NCBI GenBank assembly: GCA_028825115.1
Contig: JAPKAV010000009.1
Location: 1 to 37,986, forward strand
DNA: 37,986 nt
From: Candidatus Nanopelagicales bacterium
GTDB taxonomy: Bacteria > Actinomycetota > Actinomycetes > S36-B12
Direction of reading: 5' to 3'
Under the pieces are notes generated by a model that searched no databases, was not told the DNA's origin, and was given only the letters and a program-made list of their open reading frames with translations. The position numbers and the translations under genes were made by a program. Below are positions 21,700 to 29,195 of this stretch, one piece after another (position 1 is the stretch's first letter; every line of letters starts with the position of its first letter).

Positions 21700-22758
21700 A
21701 TGGAATTCGGAATTGGATTGTGGGGCATGCAGAGCACGCGGAACGCGCCCCTGTCGCATCCCACGTTGTATCGGAGATTGGCCGAAGATGCACAATTCGC
21801 CGAGCACGTGGGTTTTGAATCCTTATGGCTTACTGAGCACCGTTTTTGGTACGACGGCTACCTGCCGTCTCTTCTCACAGCTGGGGGCTACATTGCCGGG
21901 GCGACCACTCGCCTACGCATTGGCACTGGTTGCTTACTGCTCCCTCAGCATGACCCGATGCGTGTCGCTCAGGGCGTAAACACACTTGACCAGATATCCC
22001 ATGGCCGACTGGATTTCGGCGTGGCCCTTGGCTACCGTGATATTGAGTACGATGCCCTAGGTATTTCACGGAAAAAACGCGCAAGTCGCATGGAAAATGC
22101 CCTCGACATCTTGGCAGCGTCCTCCCGTGGAGCCTCTTTTGGTGAATGCAAAGCGTATTCACCCGAAAGGGGGGAGGCAGCACAATTAATTACCCCTTCG
22201 CCCGTTCAGCAACCTGTGCCAATATGGGTAGCAGCAGTTGGGGAGAAAGCTGTCGAAAGAGCCGCACGCCGGGGTCTGAACCTCCTTCTTTCAGACGCAC
22301 ATGATGATCGGCGGGCGGGTGAACTCATCGAGTTGTATCACCGAACAGCTCAATCCGCCGGAGTTGACAGCAGTAATATCAGATTCGGCATTTTGAGGTA
22401 CGTCTGGGTTGACGAGTCGGCGGCTCGAGCAGAAGCCGTTACCATCCCTCGGCTCCGCGCATTCCTATTGGAGCAACTTGGTGGTTGGCGGTACCTGTCT
22501 GACGAAAACGGAAACTCATTGGGTTTTGATCAACCGGTGGCATTGCGTAAAGCTGCAGAAGGAGTTATCCGTAACAATGCGGCGATCGGTACCCCCGACA
22601 CTGTGATTAGACGGCTTAAGAACCTTGAATCTGTTGGAGTTAACTTTATTGTGGCGCGGACACACATGGTTTCGGAGTCACCTGAGGACAGGCATCGCGC
22701 CATGGAATTGTTGGCGAGCGAAGTTGCGCCAGCGTTAAGCACAGTAGGGAGGGCATGA
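21700..22758 (+). CDS. Luciferase-like (LLM) flavin-dependent monooxygenase, first member of pair A
   Basis: 352 residues, AAGGAG 6 nt before ATG 21700. It has a TIM-barrel bacterial luciferase fold: FGIGLWGMQST (strand 1), AEHVGFESLWLTEHRFW, TRLRIGTGCLLLPQHDPMRVAQGVNTLDQISHGRLDFGVALGYRDIEYDALG and PVPIWVAAVGEKAVERAARRG. The EHRFW and QHDPMRVA positions are the usual flavin/substrate pocket residues. It needs reduced FMN from a separate reductase, which is not encoded in the window. Its stop is one base before the start of the second LLM gene, so both are translated from one mRNA and may form a LuxAB-like heterodimer. It is clearly similar to the product at 28121-29167. Confidence 0.88.
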   Translation: MEFGIGLWGMQSTRNAPLSHPTLYRRLAEDAQFAEHVGFESLWLTEHRFWYDGYLPSLLTAGGYIAGATTRLRIGTGCLLLPQHDPMRVAQGVNTLDQISHGRLDFGVALGYRDIEYDALGISRKKRASRMENALDILAASSRGASFGECKAYSPERGEAAQLITPSPVQQPVPIWVAAVGEKAVERAARRGLNLLLSDAHDDRRAGELIELYHRTAQSAGVDSSNIRFGILRYVWVDESAARAEAVTIPRLRAFLLEQLGGWRYLSDENGNSLGFDQPVALRKAAEGVIRNNAAIGTPDTVIRRLKNLESVGVNFIVARTHMVSESPEDRHRAMELLASEVAPALSTVGRA

Positions 22759-22759
22759 C

Positions 22760-23800
22760 ATGCGTTTTGGATTAGGGCCTTTTGCCGCCGAGCAAGCAGG
22801 TGCCATCTCATGGATGGAAGCGTACGAAATTGTTGGTGAAGCTGCACGCCAGGCTGATTCCACGGGATTTGATTCCGTGTGGGTTGCGGAGCGACAATTT
22901 TCGGCCGATGGGTACTGCCCGCAGCCTTTTATTGCAGCTGCGAATATTGCCGCCAAGACTGAGTCTGTCAAGATTGGTGTACTCCCTATTGCTGGGCTAA
23001 CGCACCCCCTGTATCTCGCCGAAGATGCTGTCGTCCTTGACAATCTCTCCGGGGGACGGGCAATCGTGGTGCCCATCAACGCGGCCTCGCACGAGAGGAT
23101 GGCCTACGGAATTAGCGAAGACGATTATCAGGAGCGATACCGAGAGACTATTGAAGTGCTTCTGAAGGCCTGGGCTCCGAAAGCATTTCGGCATGAAGGC
23201 AAGCATTGGACAATCCCTGCTGGACTACCTGAACATACACCGATTCCATCGGGCACTGTTTTGGTTCAGCCGCAACCGGCCCAGTTCGAACTGCCCCTCT
23301 TGATCGGTGGTTTTTGGGATTATGGAAGATCCCTGGCAGCAGAAATGGGATTACCTTTGGTTCTTGGTGCTATTTCAGATAATGATGCGCTACGTTCTTT
23401 GTGGTCTGAGTACGATGCGGTGGCACCTGCAGCCGCGCGTCGCCCGAAGATGCTAATTCGCGACGTGTACGTTTCAGCCAATGACGATCCCTTGTCTGAA
23501 GTTGCTGACATGGTTTCTTACCAATTTAAGCGGTATTCGGACTGGGGAATGTGGCAGGGTGATCCTGCTGATGTTGCGGGATTGAGCAGGTCTTCATTGA
23601 TTGTTGGCAATCCTGAACAAGTAATTGAACAGATCGCCGCACTAGATTCAGTGAACGGTCTCGACCACCTCATCTGCCGCATGCATTTTCCTGGCATGCC
23701 GCTTCATCAATTGTTGGCTTCGATGTCCCTGTTCAGTCGCGAGGTTATTCCTGAGTTCCGTATGCCAGATTTACCAAAGCAGATTCGCAGAGGTATCTAA
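22760..23800 (+). CDS. Luciferase-like (LLM) flavin-dependent monooxygenase, second member of pair A
   Basis: 346 residues, ATG 22760, translationally coupled to the preceding LLM gene. Motifs are MRFGLGPF, STGFDSVWVAERQFSADGYCPQPF, ESVKIGVLPIAGLTHPLYLAEDAVVLDNLSGGRAIVVPINA, QPAQFELPLLIGG and a C-terminal HFPGM...IPEFRMPD. It aligns by eye with the product at 29196-30275 far better than with its own neighbour, which shows that the two-gene unit was duplicated as a block. By analogy with LuxB it could be the non-catalytic or accessory chain, although the ERQF pocket motif is retained. The substrate is unknown. Confidence 0.88.
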   Translation: MRFGLGPFAAEQAGAISWMEAYEIVGEAARQADSTGFDSVWVAERQFSADGYCPQPFIAAANIAAKTESVKIGVLPIAGLTHPLYLAEDAVVLDNLSGGRAIVVPINAASHERMAYGISEDDYQERYRETIEVLLKAWAPKAFRHEGKHWTIPAGLPEHTPIPSGTVLVQPQPAQFELPLLIGGFWDYGRSLAAEMGLPLVLGAISDNDALRSLWSEYDAVAPAAARRPKMLIRDVYVSANDDPLSEVADMVSYQFKRYSDWGMWQGDPADVAGLSRSSLIVGNPEQVIEQIAALDSVNGLDHLICRMHFPGMPLHQLLASMSLFSREVIPEFRMPDLPKQIRRGI

Positions 23801-23843
23801 ATTGCATCTAATTTTACGTCACTTTTGAGTCTTAGGAATTTTC

Positions 23844-24179
23844 GTGCAAAGTGATGTTTACCGTGTCGGTGGGGTTCGCACTCCTTTTCGAAAACATCGA
23901 GCTGGCTTCTCCGGGATGTGGCCCGACGATGCCGCGGCCTCAAATATAGAGAGAATAATTGAGGTAGGCGGTGTGGTAGGCGGGGCGACAGGTCAAATTA
24001 ATACCGGTCACAGTTATCAGGTCGGCCCGACTGGAACCGGGAATCTCTTCGGGGCATCCGGTACTCGGTTGGTTTCCACCCTGGCACGAGAATTACGTAA
24101 AAATGATGGTCAGTATTCACTGATCACGAGGTGCTTTGGTGGAGGCCAAGGTGGATCTTGCTTGCTGGAGCGGCAATGA
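23844..24179 (+). pseudogene. Internally deleted thiolase (N- and C-terminal ends fused)
   Basis: 111 residues from GTG 23844, with AGGA upstream. Residues 5-30 (VYRVGGVRTPFRKHRAGFSG...PDDAAA) match a thiolase N-terminus. Residues from about 67 (LFGASGTRLVSTLARELRKNDGQYSLITRCFGGGQGGSCLLER) match its C-terminus, with the Cys of CxGGGQG retained. About 280 residues that should lie between are missing, including the nucleophilic Cys near residue 90 and a normal GHP motif with the catalytic His; a filler segment with GQINTGHSYQVGPTGTG replaces them. It cannot be an active thiolase. The frame is intact and its stop overlaps the next start (ATGA), so it still couples translation to the CoA-transferase gene. 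Confidence 0.8.
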
Positions 24180-25366
24180 CAAATCACGCGCGTCCACTTG
24201 CAGGTATAAAGGTCTTAGAAATGGGCGCACTTGTGGCGGCGCCTTTCTGCGGAATGCTTCTCGCGGACATGGGTGCTGAAGTTATTAAACTTGAACCGCC
24301 AGAAGGTGATATGGCCAGACAATTTGCCCCCTTTGTGTCTGGGGAAAGCGCGTTCTTCATGGCGGTTAATCGAGGCAAGCGAGGATTGACTCTCAACTTG
24401 AAAGATCCCCAGGACCTGGCTACTGCTCGAGAGATCGCTTCGCACGTCGATGTTGTGATTCACAACTATCGAACAGGCGTTGCTGAACGCCTCGGGCTTG
24501 CTTATCCGGATCTTTGCGCTCTTCATCCGGGGCTTGTTTACTGCGCTGTTTCAGGTTACGGACCTACCGGTCCGATGGCGAGTAGACCGGGGATAGATCT
24601 CCTATTTCAAGCAGAATCTGGAATGCTTGCAGTAACTGGAAGCCCTAATGGTCTTCCGGTCAAGGTGGGCACTAACGCCGCGGATGTTTACGCTGCAACT
24701 ACCGCCGCATTCGCGATCACGGCCGCTTTGTTGCAACGCGAACGGACAGGAAAAGGATCAGAAGTGCATGTCGCGCTACGTGATGCATTTGTAGCATTGC
24801 AAGCGTGTTGGGTGAGTTCGTATCTGGCAACAGGGGAACAGCCTCAGCGACTAGGGTCAGGGTCACCATTCACTGCTCCCACAGATGTATATCGAGCTAA
24901 AGATGGAGACCTTGTACTTGCGGTCGTCAACGACAGGCACTGGCAAATCCTGTGTAAGGCGCTCGGGCTTGCAGATTTAATTTCCGATCCTCGGCTAGCA
25001 ACCAACGACTCACGCGTGAAGCATGCCGAGTATTTAAGAACCCGAGTAAGTGAGGCTTTGGCTCACTGCAATGTTCAAGAATGGATCAACCTTCTTGACG
25101 TTGCAGGAGTTCCAGTGGGTCGAGTATTGGATTATGGAATGGTGTGCGACGATCCACAAATTCAGCACAACGAAATGGTTCTCGAACTTAATCACAGTCT
25201 TGCCGGAACGATTAAGGTGCAAGGATCGCCGATTTGGATAGATAGCGAAAAATGCGTGACGAGGTTTCCACCACCTGCTTTAGGCGAGCACTCCCAAGAA
25301 ATTCTTTACGAGTATGGCTGCATTACGGGAGCGGAACAGGGGAGTGATCCACGTGGGCACCTGTAA
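24176..25366 (+). CDS. CaiB/BaiF-type (class III) CoA-transferase
   Basis: 396 residues from ATG 24176, with GGAG five bases upstream inside the preceding frame. Features: PLAGIKVLEMGALVAAPFCGMLLADMGAEVIKLEPPEGD, NRGKRGLTLNLKDP, SGYGPTGPMASRPGIDLLFQAESG with the catalytic Asp141 that forms the acyl-anhydride, and the C-terminal lobe GVPVGRVLDYG. Length is normal for the family (about 380-430). It moves CoA from a donor thioester to a carboxylic acid, so it activates a substrate without ATP. It closes the first LLM operon, in parallel to the PaaK-type ligase that closes the second LLM pair. Confidence 0.92.
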   Translation: MTNHARPLAGIKVLEMGALVAAPFCGMLLADMGAEVIKLEPPEGDMARQFAPFVSGESAFFMAVNRGKRGLTLNLKDPQDLATAREIASHVDVVIHNYRTGVAERLGLAYPDLCALHPGLVYCAVSGYGPTGPMASRPGIDLLFQAESGMLAVTGSPNGLPVKVGTNAADVYAATTAAFAITAALLQRERTGKGSEVHVALRDAFVALQACWVSSYLATGEQPQRLGSGSPFTAPTDVYRAKDGDLVLAVVNDRHWQILCKALGLADLISDPRLATNDSRVKHAEYLRTRVSEALAHCNVQEWINLLDVAGVPVGRVLDYGMVCDDPQIQHNEMVLELNHSLAGTIKVQGSPIWIDSEKCVTRFPPPALGEHSQEILYEYGCITGAEQGSDPRGHL

Positions 25367-25385
25367 TCGTGGTGCAGGAGTTGTG

Positions 25386-26306
25386 CTAGCTGGCGTCTTC
25401 GTTTCGCAAAATTTTCGCAGTCAACGAATGGTTTACGGCCGCATCATTTGCCACCGAGTCGATAGAAGTGTCAGACACGACCAAGTCTTGGTTGACGTTG
25501 GTGAGCAATTCAAGTCCGGCACCAAAGGTTTTCATCAGCTCAGGACCGAATCGTGCGTAAATTTTCTGAACGTAAATGTCGTGCCGAATGTAGGTGCGCA
25601 CCAAGCCCACAAGTCTGAGGTCCTGTGCCAGCAAACCTGTCCAACCAACATCATCAACATAAGTCGCCCAAAGAACGGTGTTACCGTCTGCCACAAGAGC
25701 AAAATGTCGGTTTTGATGGTGATGGTAAACGGTTTTCAAGGTAGACCCATGGCGGTAAAAATGCCCGTTCGGCTCATACACTTGTCCTTGGCCAAATCCC
25801 AATGTGACGAAGAAAACTCCATCGTTAGATGCTCGCTTAATTTGGAGTTCGAGTTCGGAAAGCTCGGGGACCCAGGCCGACAGGTAGATCTTATCGGTTG
25901 CCTCAGCCAAGAGCCGACTTGCCGCGGCCATGATCGTGGCTTTTCCAGAAAGCCCCGTCATTACTTTCGGCGCTTCGGTGAGTGGCTTGTTTTCCGAAAC
26001 AGCGACGGTAACTGCATGGTCCGCACTACTCATGCGGGATTCAAATTCAGCCCGCAAACTCGTGAGGATTTCTTGCGGAGGGGTTGCCGCGAACTTCTGG
26101 GGGTCGGTAGAGACAAGAATTGCGGCACCTCGGGCTTCCAATTTTCTCAGAACTTCATAAACTTTTGGCTGCGGAACTCCGGTGACCTTGGAGAGTCCAT
26201 ACGCGGTTTGACTGTAATTTTCCAGGAGCCCTGTATACGTTCTCGCTTCGTAGGTCGTGAAGCCAAGCGCACAAAGCGCATCAATCAACTGCGTTCGGTG
26301 CGGCAT
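25386..26306 (-). CDS. TrmB-family transcriptional regulator
   Basis: 306 residues from ATG 26306, with AAGAAGGG upstream; the longer frame to 26372 lacks a site. The N-terminal winged HTH of TrmB type reads IDALCALGFTTYEARTYTGLLENYSQTAYGLSKVTGVPQPKVYEVLRKLEARGA (about 6-60), followed by a coiled region (LRAEFESRMSSADHA) and a C-terminal domain with IYLSAWVPELSELELQIKRA, which is the PLD-like/effector part found in many TrmB proteins. It is divergent from the crotonase operon (107 bp) and convergent with the CoA-transferase (19 bp). It probably controls the crotonase-LLM-PaaK-ABC operon. The effector may be the imported compound or a CoA intermediate. Confidence 0.88.
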   Translation of the reverse strand: MPHRTQLIDALCALGFTTYEARTYTGLLENYSQTAYGLSKVTGVPQPKVYEVLRKLEARGAAILVSTDPQKFAATPPQEILTSLRAEFESRMSSADHAVTVAVSENKPLTEAPKVMTGLSGKATIMAAASRLLAEATDKIYLSAWVPELSELELQIKRASNDGVFFVTLGFGQGQVYEPNGHFYRHGSTLKTVYHHHQNRHFALVADGNTVLWATYVDDVGWTGLLAQDLRLVGLVRTYIRHDIYVQKIYARFGPELMKTFGAGLELLTNVNQDLVVSDTSIDSVANDAAVNHSLTAKILRNEDAS

Positions 26307-26413
26307 CGCCAACCCTTCTTTCCGCGTACGTCTGAAACAACTTATCCGACCAAAGTTACCAAGGCACACCATAGGGGTTCATACCTGGGTCTGGCGAAAA
26401 CAAGGAGGAATGA

Positions 26414-27208
26414 ATGATGCAAAGGGAACTGAAAGATATCACCTATGTCGTGGACCGGGGGTTGGCATGGATCACTATTAACCGACCTGAACGGCTCAAT
26501 GCATTCTCAGCCAACACCATTGACGAATTGATCCACGCCTTCAAGGTCGCTTGGGGAGACTCGACAGTTGGGGTAGTAGCGCTTACCGGTGCTGGCGATA
26601 AGGCCTTTTGCGTGGGTGGAGATCAGAAGCAGCGCCAACAAACGGGTGATTACGGACCGAGTGACTATGGCGTGTTCCAGGACGAATACCTACAGCGGGT
26701 AATCAGGGACATTCCTAAACCTGTCATTGCGGCCGTCAATGGTTACGCAATAGGCGGAGGGCAAGTTTTGCATGTTGTCTGTGACTTATCGATTGCTGCA
26801 GCGCATGCCGAATTCGGTCAAGCCGGCCCCAGAGTCGGTTCCTTTGATGCAGGATTTGGAACCGCCTACCTCGCTCGAATTGTCGGAGCACGCCGAGCAC
26901 GTGAAATTTGGTTTTTGTGCCGCCGCTATTCAGCGCAACAGATGATGGACTGGGGGCTGGTTAACGCAGTTGTTCCGTTCGAGCGGTTACATGAGGAAGT
27001 ACGAGCGTGGGCCGATGAAATGTTGGCGTTGAGTCCAACCGCGCTACGGATTGTGAAGCATTCGTTCAATGCGGACAGTGAGTCAATTGCGGGGATTTCC
27101 ACGATGGCCTTTGATGCCCTGGGTGTTTTCACGGGGACTCCTGAATCGAAAGAAGGAGTAAACGCATTTGTAGAGAAACGTTCTCCGAACTTCGAGGGCT
27201 ACCGTTGA
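26414..27208 (+). CDS. Crotonase-family enzyme of the MenB/BadI type (predicted ring-opening hydrolase)
   Basis: 264 residues; AGGAGG is at 26403-26408 and ATG at 26414 (a second ATG follows at once). Crotonase core: GDKAFCVGGDQKQR (oxyanion Gly68-Gly69), NGYAIGGGQ (114-116), FGQAGPRVGSFDAGFG with Ser143 and Asp145, REIWFLCRRYSAQQMMDWGLVN, SPTALRIVKHSFNAD and EGVNAFVEKRSPNF. These blocks are those of DHNA-CoA synthase MenB and of BadI, which hydrolyses 2-ketocyclohexanecarboxyl-CoA. Q136-x-G138 is the bicarbonate-type MenB pattern. No menaquinone gene is near, while a 3-hydroxyacyl-CoA dehydrogenase directly follows; this fits oxidation of a cyclic beta-hydroxyacyl-CoA and then retro-Dieckmann opening, as in the BadH-BadI step. 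Confidence 0.85.
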   Translation: MMQRELKDITYVVDRGLAWITINRPERLNAFSANTIDELIHAFKVAWGDSTVGVVALTGAGDKAFCVGGDQKQRQQTGDYGPSDYGVFQDEYLQRVIRDIPKPVIAAVNGYAIGGGQVLHVVCDLSIAAAHAEFGQAGPRVGSFDAGFGTAYLARIVGARRAREIWFLCRRYSAQQMMDWGLVNAVVPFERLHEEVRAWADEMLALSPTALRIVKHSFNADSESIAGISTMAFDALGVFTGTPESKEGVNAFVEKRSPNFEGYR

Positions 27209-28044
27209 GCCAACGTATCGTTGTTCTGGGCGGAGGGACGATGGGAGCAGGTATCGCCTACGTTTTTGGCTTAGCGGAGTTTGAAGTTGATGTAGTTGAC
27301 CCGGCAGAAGCGAGCAGAGAGTCATGTGTTCGGCTTGTGCAGCATGTTGCTGACCGTGCGGTCGAACGTGGAGTGTTGGGGAGCTCTGACCGTGATTTAC
27401 TCACCCAACGGGTTTCCACACAGTCTTCACTAGGGGCAATTCCACCAAAGCCGCTACTTCTCGTTGAAGCGGTGCCAGAAGACTTTGATCTGAAGACTGT
27501 TGCATTGTTGGATGCGGAGACTTTGCATCCCACCATGCTGGCTTCCAACACGAGTAGCATTTCAATCAGCTCACTTGCGGCAAAACTTACCCGCCCTGAG
27601 TCATTTATCGGGATGCATTTTTTCAATCCCGCATGGTCGAATCCTTTGGTTGAAATCGTGGTCGGAGAAAAAACTTCAACTCAGACTGCTGCTTCGGCCA
27701 GGCAATTAGTTGACGTTATTGGCAAGGACGCCATCACAGTGGAAGATAGCCCTGGATTTGCAACGAGTCGACTCGGAATCGCACTTGGCCTCGAGGCGAT
27801 TCGCATGGTGAGTGATGGTGTTGCTTCGGCGGCCGATATTGATCGGGCAATGGAATTGGGTTATCGGCATCCGATGGGACCGTTGCGCTTGACGGACTTA
27901 GTCGGCCTTGATGTTCGATTGGGCATTGCTCGCAATCTGGCCCAAGCATTGGGGTCTCGTTTTGAGCCACCTCAGCTTCTGATCGACATGGTTGCGAGCG
28001 GGGATCTTGGAAAAAAATCGGGTAAGGGATTTTTTGTTTGGTGA
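27205..28044 (+). CDS. 3-hydroxyacyl-CoA dehydrogenase (classical type)
   Basis: 279 residues, the normal size of FadB2/Hbd-like monofunctional enzymes. The start TTG overlaps the preceding stop (TTGA); the next Met is inside the cofactor loop, so TTG is needed. GGGTMGAG is at 9-16, Asp32 after beta-2 points to NAD, SNTSSISIS is at 114-122, and the catalytic pair is His138 (GMHFFNPAWSN) and Glu150. The C-terminal domain is complete (DSPGFATSRLG, PMGPLRLTDLVGLD, GDLGKKSGKGFFVW). Unlike the product at 2040-3011, it carries the canonical HFFNP motif, so it should act on a CoA thioester. It forms a coupled pair with the MenB/BadI-type crotonase. Confidence 0.92.
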   Translation: MSQRIVVLGGGTMGAGIAYVFGLAEFEVDVVDPAEASRESCVRLVQHVADRAVERGVLGSSDRDLLTQRVSTQSSLGAIPPKPLLLVEAVPEDFDLKTVALLDAETLHPTMLASNTSSISISSLAAKLTRPESFIGMHFFNPAWSNPLVEIVVGEKTSTQTAASARQLVDVIGKDAITVEDSPGFATSRLGIALGLEAIRMVSDGVASAADIDRAMELGYRHPMGPLRLTDLVGLDVRLGIARNLAQALGSRFEPPQLLIDMVASGDLGKKSGKGFFVW

Positions 28045-28120
28045 AAGTGCTTGCTGGAGGGGCGATTTGACTCTACAGTTTGGTTAATACCTACCGGAGT
28101 TAGTACTAGGGAGCGTGGTT

Positions 28121-29167
28121 ATGGGTAAACTTGAAGTTGGCGTCGGCATTTGGAGTATGCAGTCCACGAAGCAGGGTCCGCGACACTTTTCGTATCTTTA
28201 CAAAGAGCTGATGGAGGATGCGCAGTACTGCGATGAATTGCAAACAATTAAGACGATCTGGCAAACGGAGCATCACTTCTGGTACGACGGTTACTCACCG
28301 GCCCTACTTACGGTGGCTGGCGGTATTGCCGCGGCAACTAAGCACATCAAAATTGGACAATCCACCATGCTGTTCAGCCAGCATGAGGCGCTGCGTGTTG
28401 CGACTCAAGCAGCGGTCGTTGACCAACTCTCAGGCGGCAGACTTGAACTTGGTCTAGGTTTGGGCTACCGAGACAACGAATTCGACGGATTCAACATCGA
28501 CAGGCGCAAGCGCAGGATTCGTTTTGAAGAAGGCATCGAGGTTTTGCGGCGTTCCTGGAGTAACGATCCGGTGAATTTTCACGGCAAGCAATTTGACGTG
28601 CCTGATGTCTCAGTGACCCCCAAACCATTCCAATCAGACGTGCCGATCTGGGTAGCAGCAGTGGGACCGGAGCCTATTAAGCGTGCGGCAAAATTGGGAG
28701 TATCGATTATCCTCTCCGACGCGCTAACCCTTGACCAATTAAGTGAACACATCGAGCTTTACCACAAAACTGCACAGGAATATGGCGTAGATGTTTCCAC
28801 AGCAAAGATGGGAGTGCTGCGCCGAGGATGGGTTGCTGAAACAGATGATGATGCTTACCAAAATGCGCTGAAGTCCCTGCGATTCTTGTTGCGGGATCAA
28901 CTTGGCGGCTGGCGGTATCTCAAAGACGAAAATGGTGAGTCCGTCGGTTTTGATACGCCTGACAAACTGGACGCAGCGGCGGCAAAGCTCGTCACCGTAC
29001 ACGAGCGCACCATTGGCCGGCCCGAAAAAGTTACACGAGGTTTAAGGGAAATCGCAGCAACAGGTTGTGATCACATTATTTTTGGTACCCGATTTGACTC
29101 GCTTCCGCGCCAGAAGTACTTGCGCTCACTTGAATTGCTCGCGACCGAAGTTATCCCGAATATTTAA
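28121..29167 (+). CDS. Luciferase-like (LLM) flavin-dependent monooxygenase, first member of pair B
   Basis: 348 residues from ATG 28121 (AGGGAG at 28108-28113; GTG at 28115 is less likely). Closely parallel to the product at 21700-22758: VGIWSMQSTKQGP, QTEHHFWYDGYSPALLT, HIKIGQSTMLFSQHEALRVATQAAVVDQLSGGRLELGLGLGYRDNEFDGFN, DVPIWVAAVGPEPIKRAAKLG and DQLGGWRYLKDENGESVGFD, the last almost identical in both. The shared GGWRYL(K/S)DENG block implies the same fold detail and perhaps related substrates. It requires reduced flavin. The gene follows the dehydrogenase with a 76-bp gap that could hold a second promoter. It starts the second two-gene LLM module. Confidence 0.88.
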   Translation: MGKLEVGVGIWSMQSTKQGPRHFSYLYKELMEDAQYCDELQTIKTIWQTEHHFWYDGYSPALLTVAGGIAAATKHIKIGQSTMLFSQHEALRVATQAAVVDQLSGGRLELGLGLGYRDNEFDGFNIDRRKRRIRFEEGIEVLRRSWSNDPVNFHGKQFDVPDVSVTPKPFQSDVPIWVAAVGPEPIKRAAKLGVSIILSDALTLDQLSEHIELYHKTAQEYGVDVSTAKMGVLRRGWVAETDDDAYQNALKSLRFLLRDQLGGWRYLKDENGESVGFDTPDKLDAAAAKLVTVHERTIGRPEKVTRGLREIAATGCDHIIFGTRFDSLPRQKYLRSLELLATEVIPNI

Positions 29168-29195
29168 CATGTTCAATTGGTGATTGGAGAAAATT

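Noticed and set aside
25314-26417. A 367-residue open frame on the plus strand opposite the TrmB gene
   Set aside because: It is antisense to a clear TrmB-family protein, has no recognisable domain and a composition typical of a shadow frame.
26414-27208. Menaquinone enzyme MenB
   Set aside because: Motifs are MenB-like, but no other men gene is present and the gene is coupled to a 3-hydroxyacyl-CoA dehydrogenase and monooxygenases.
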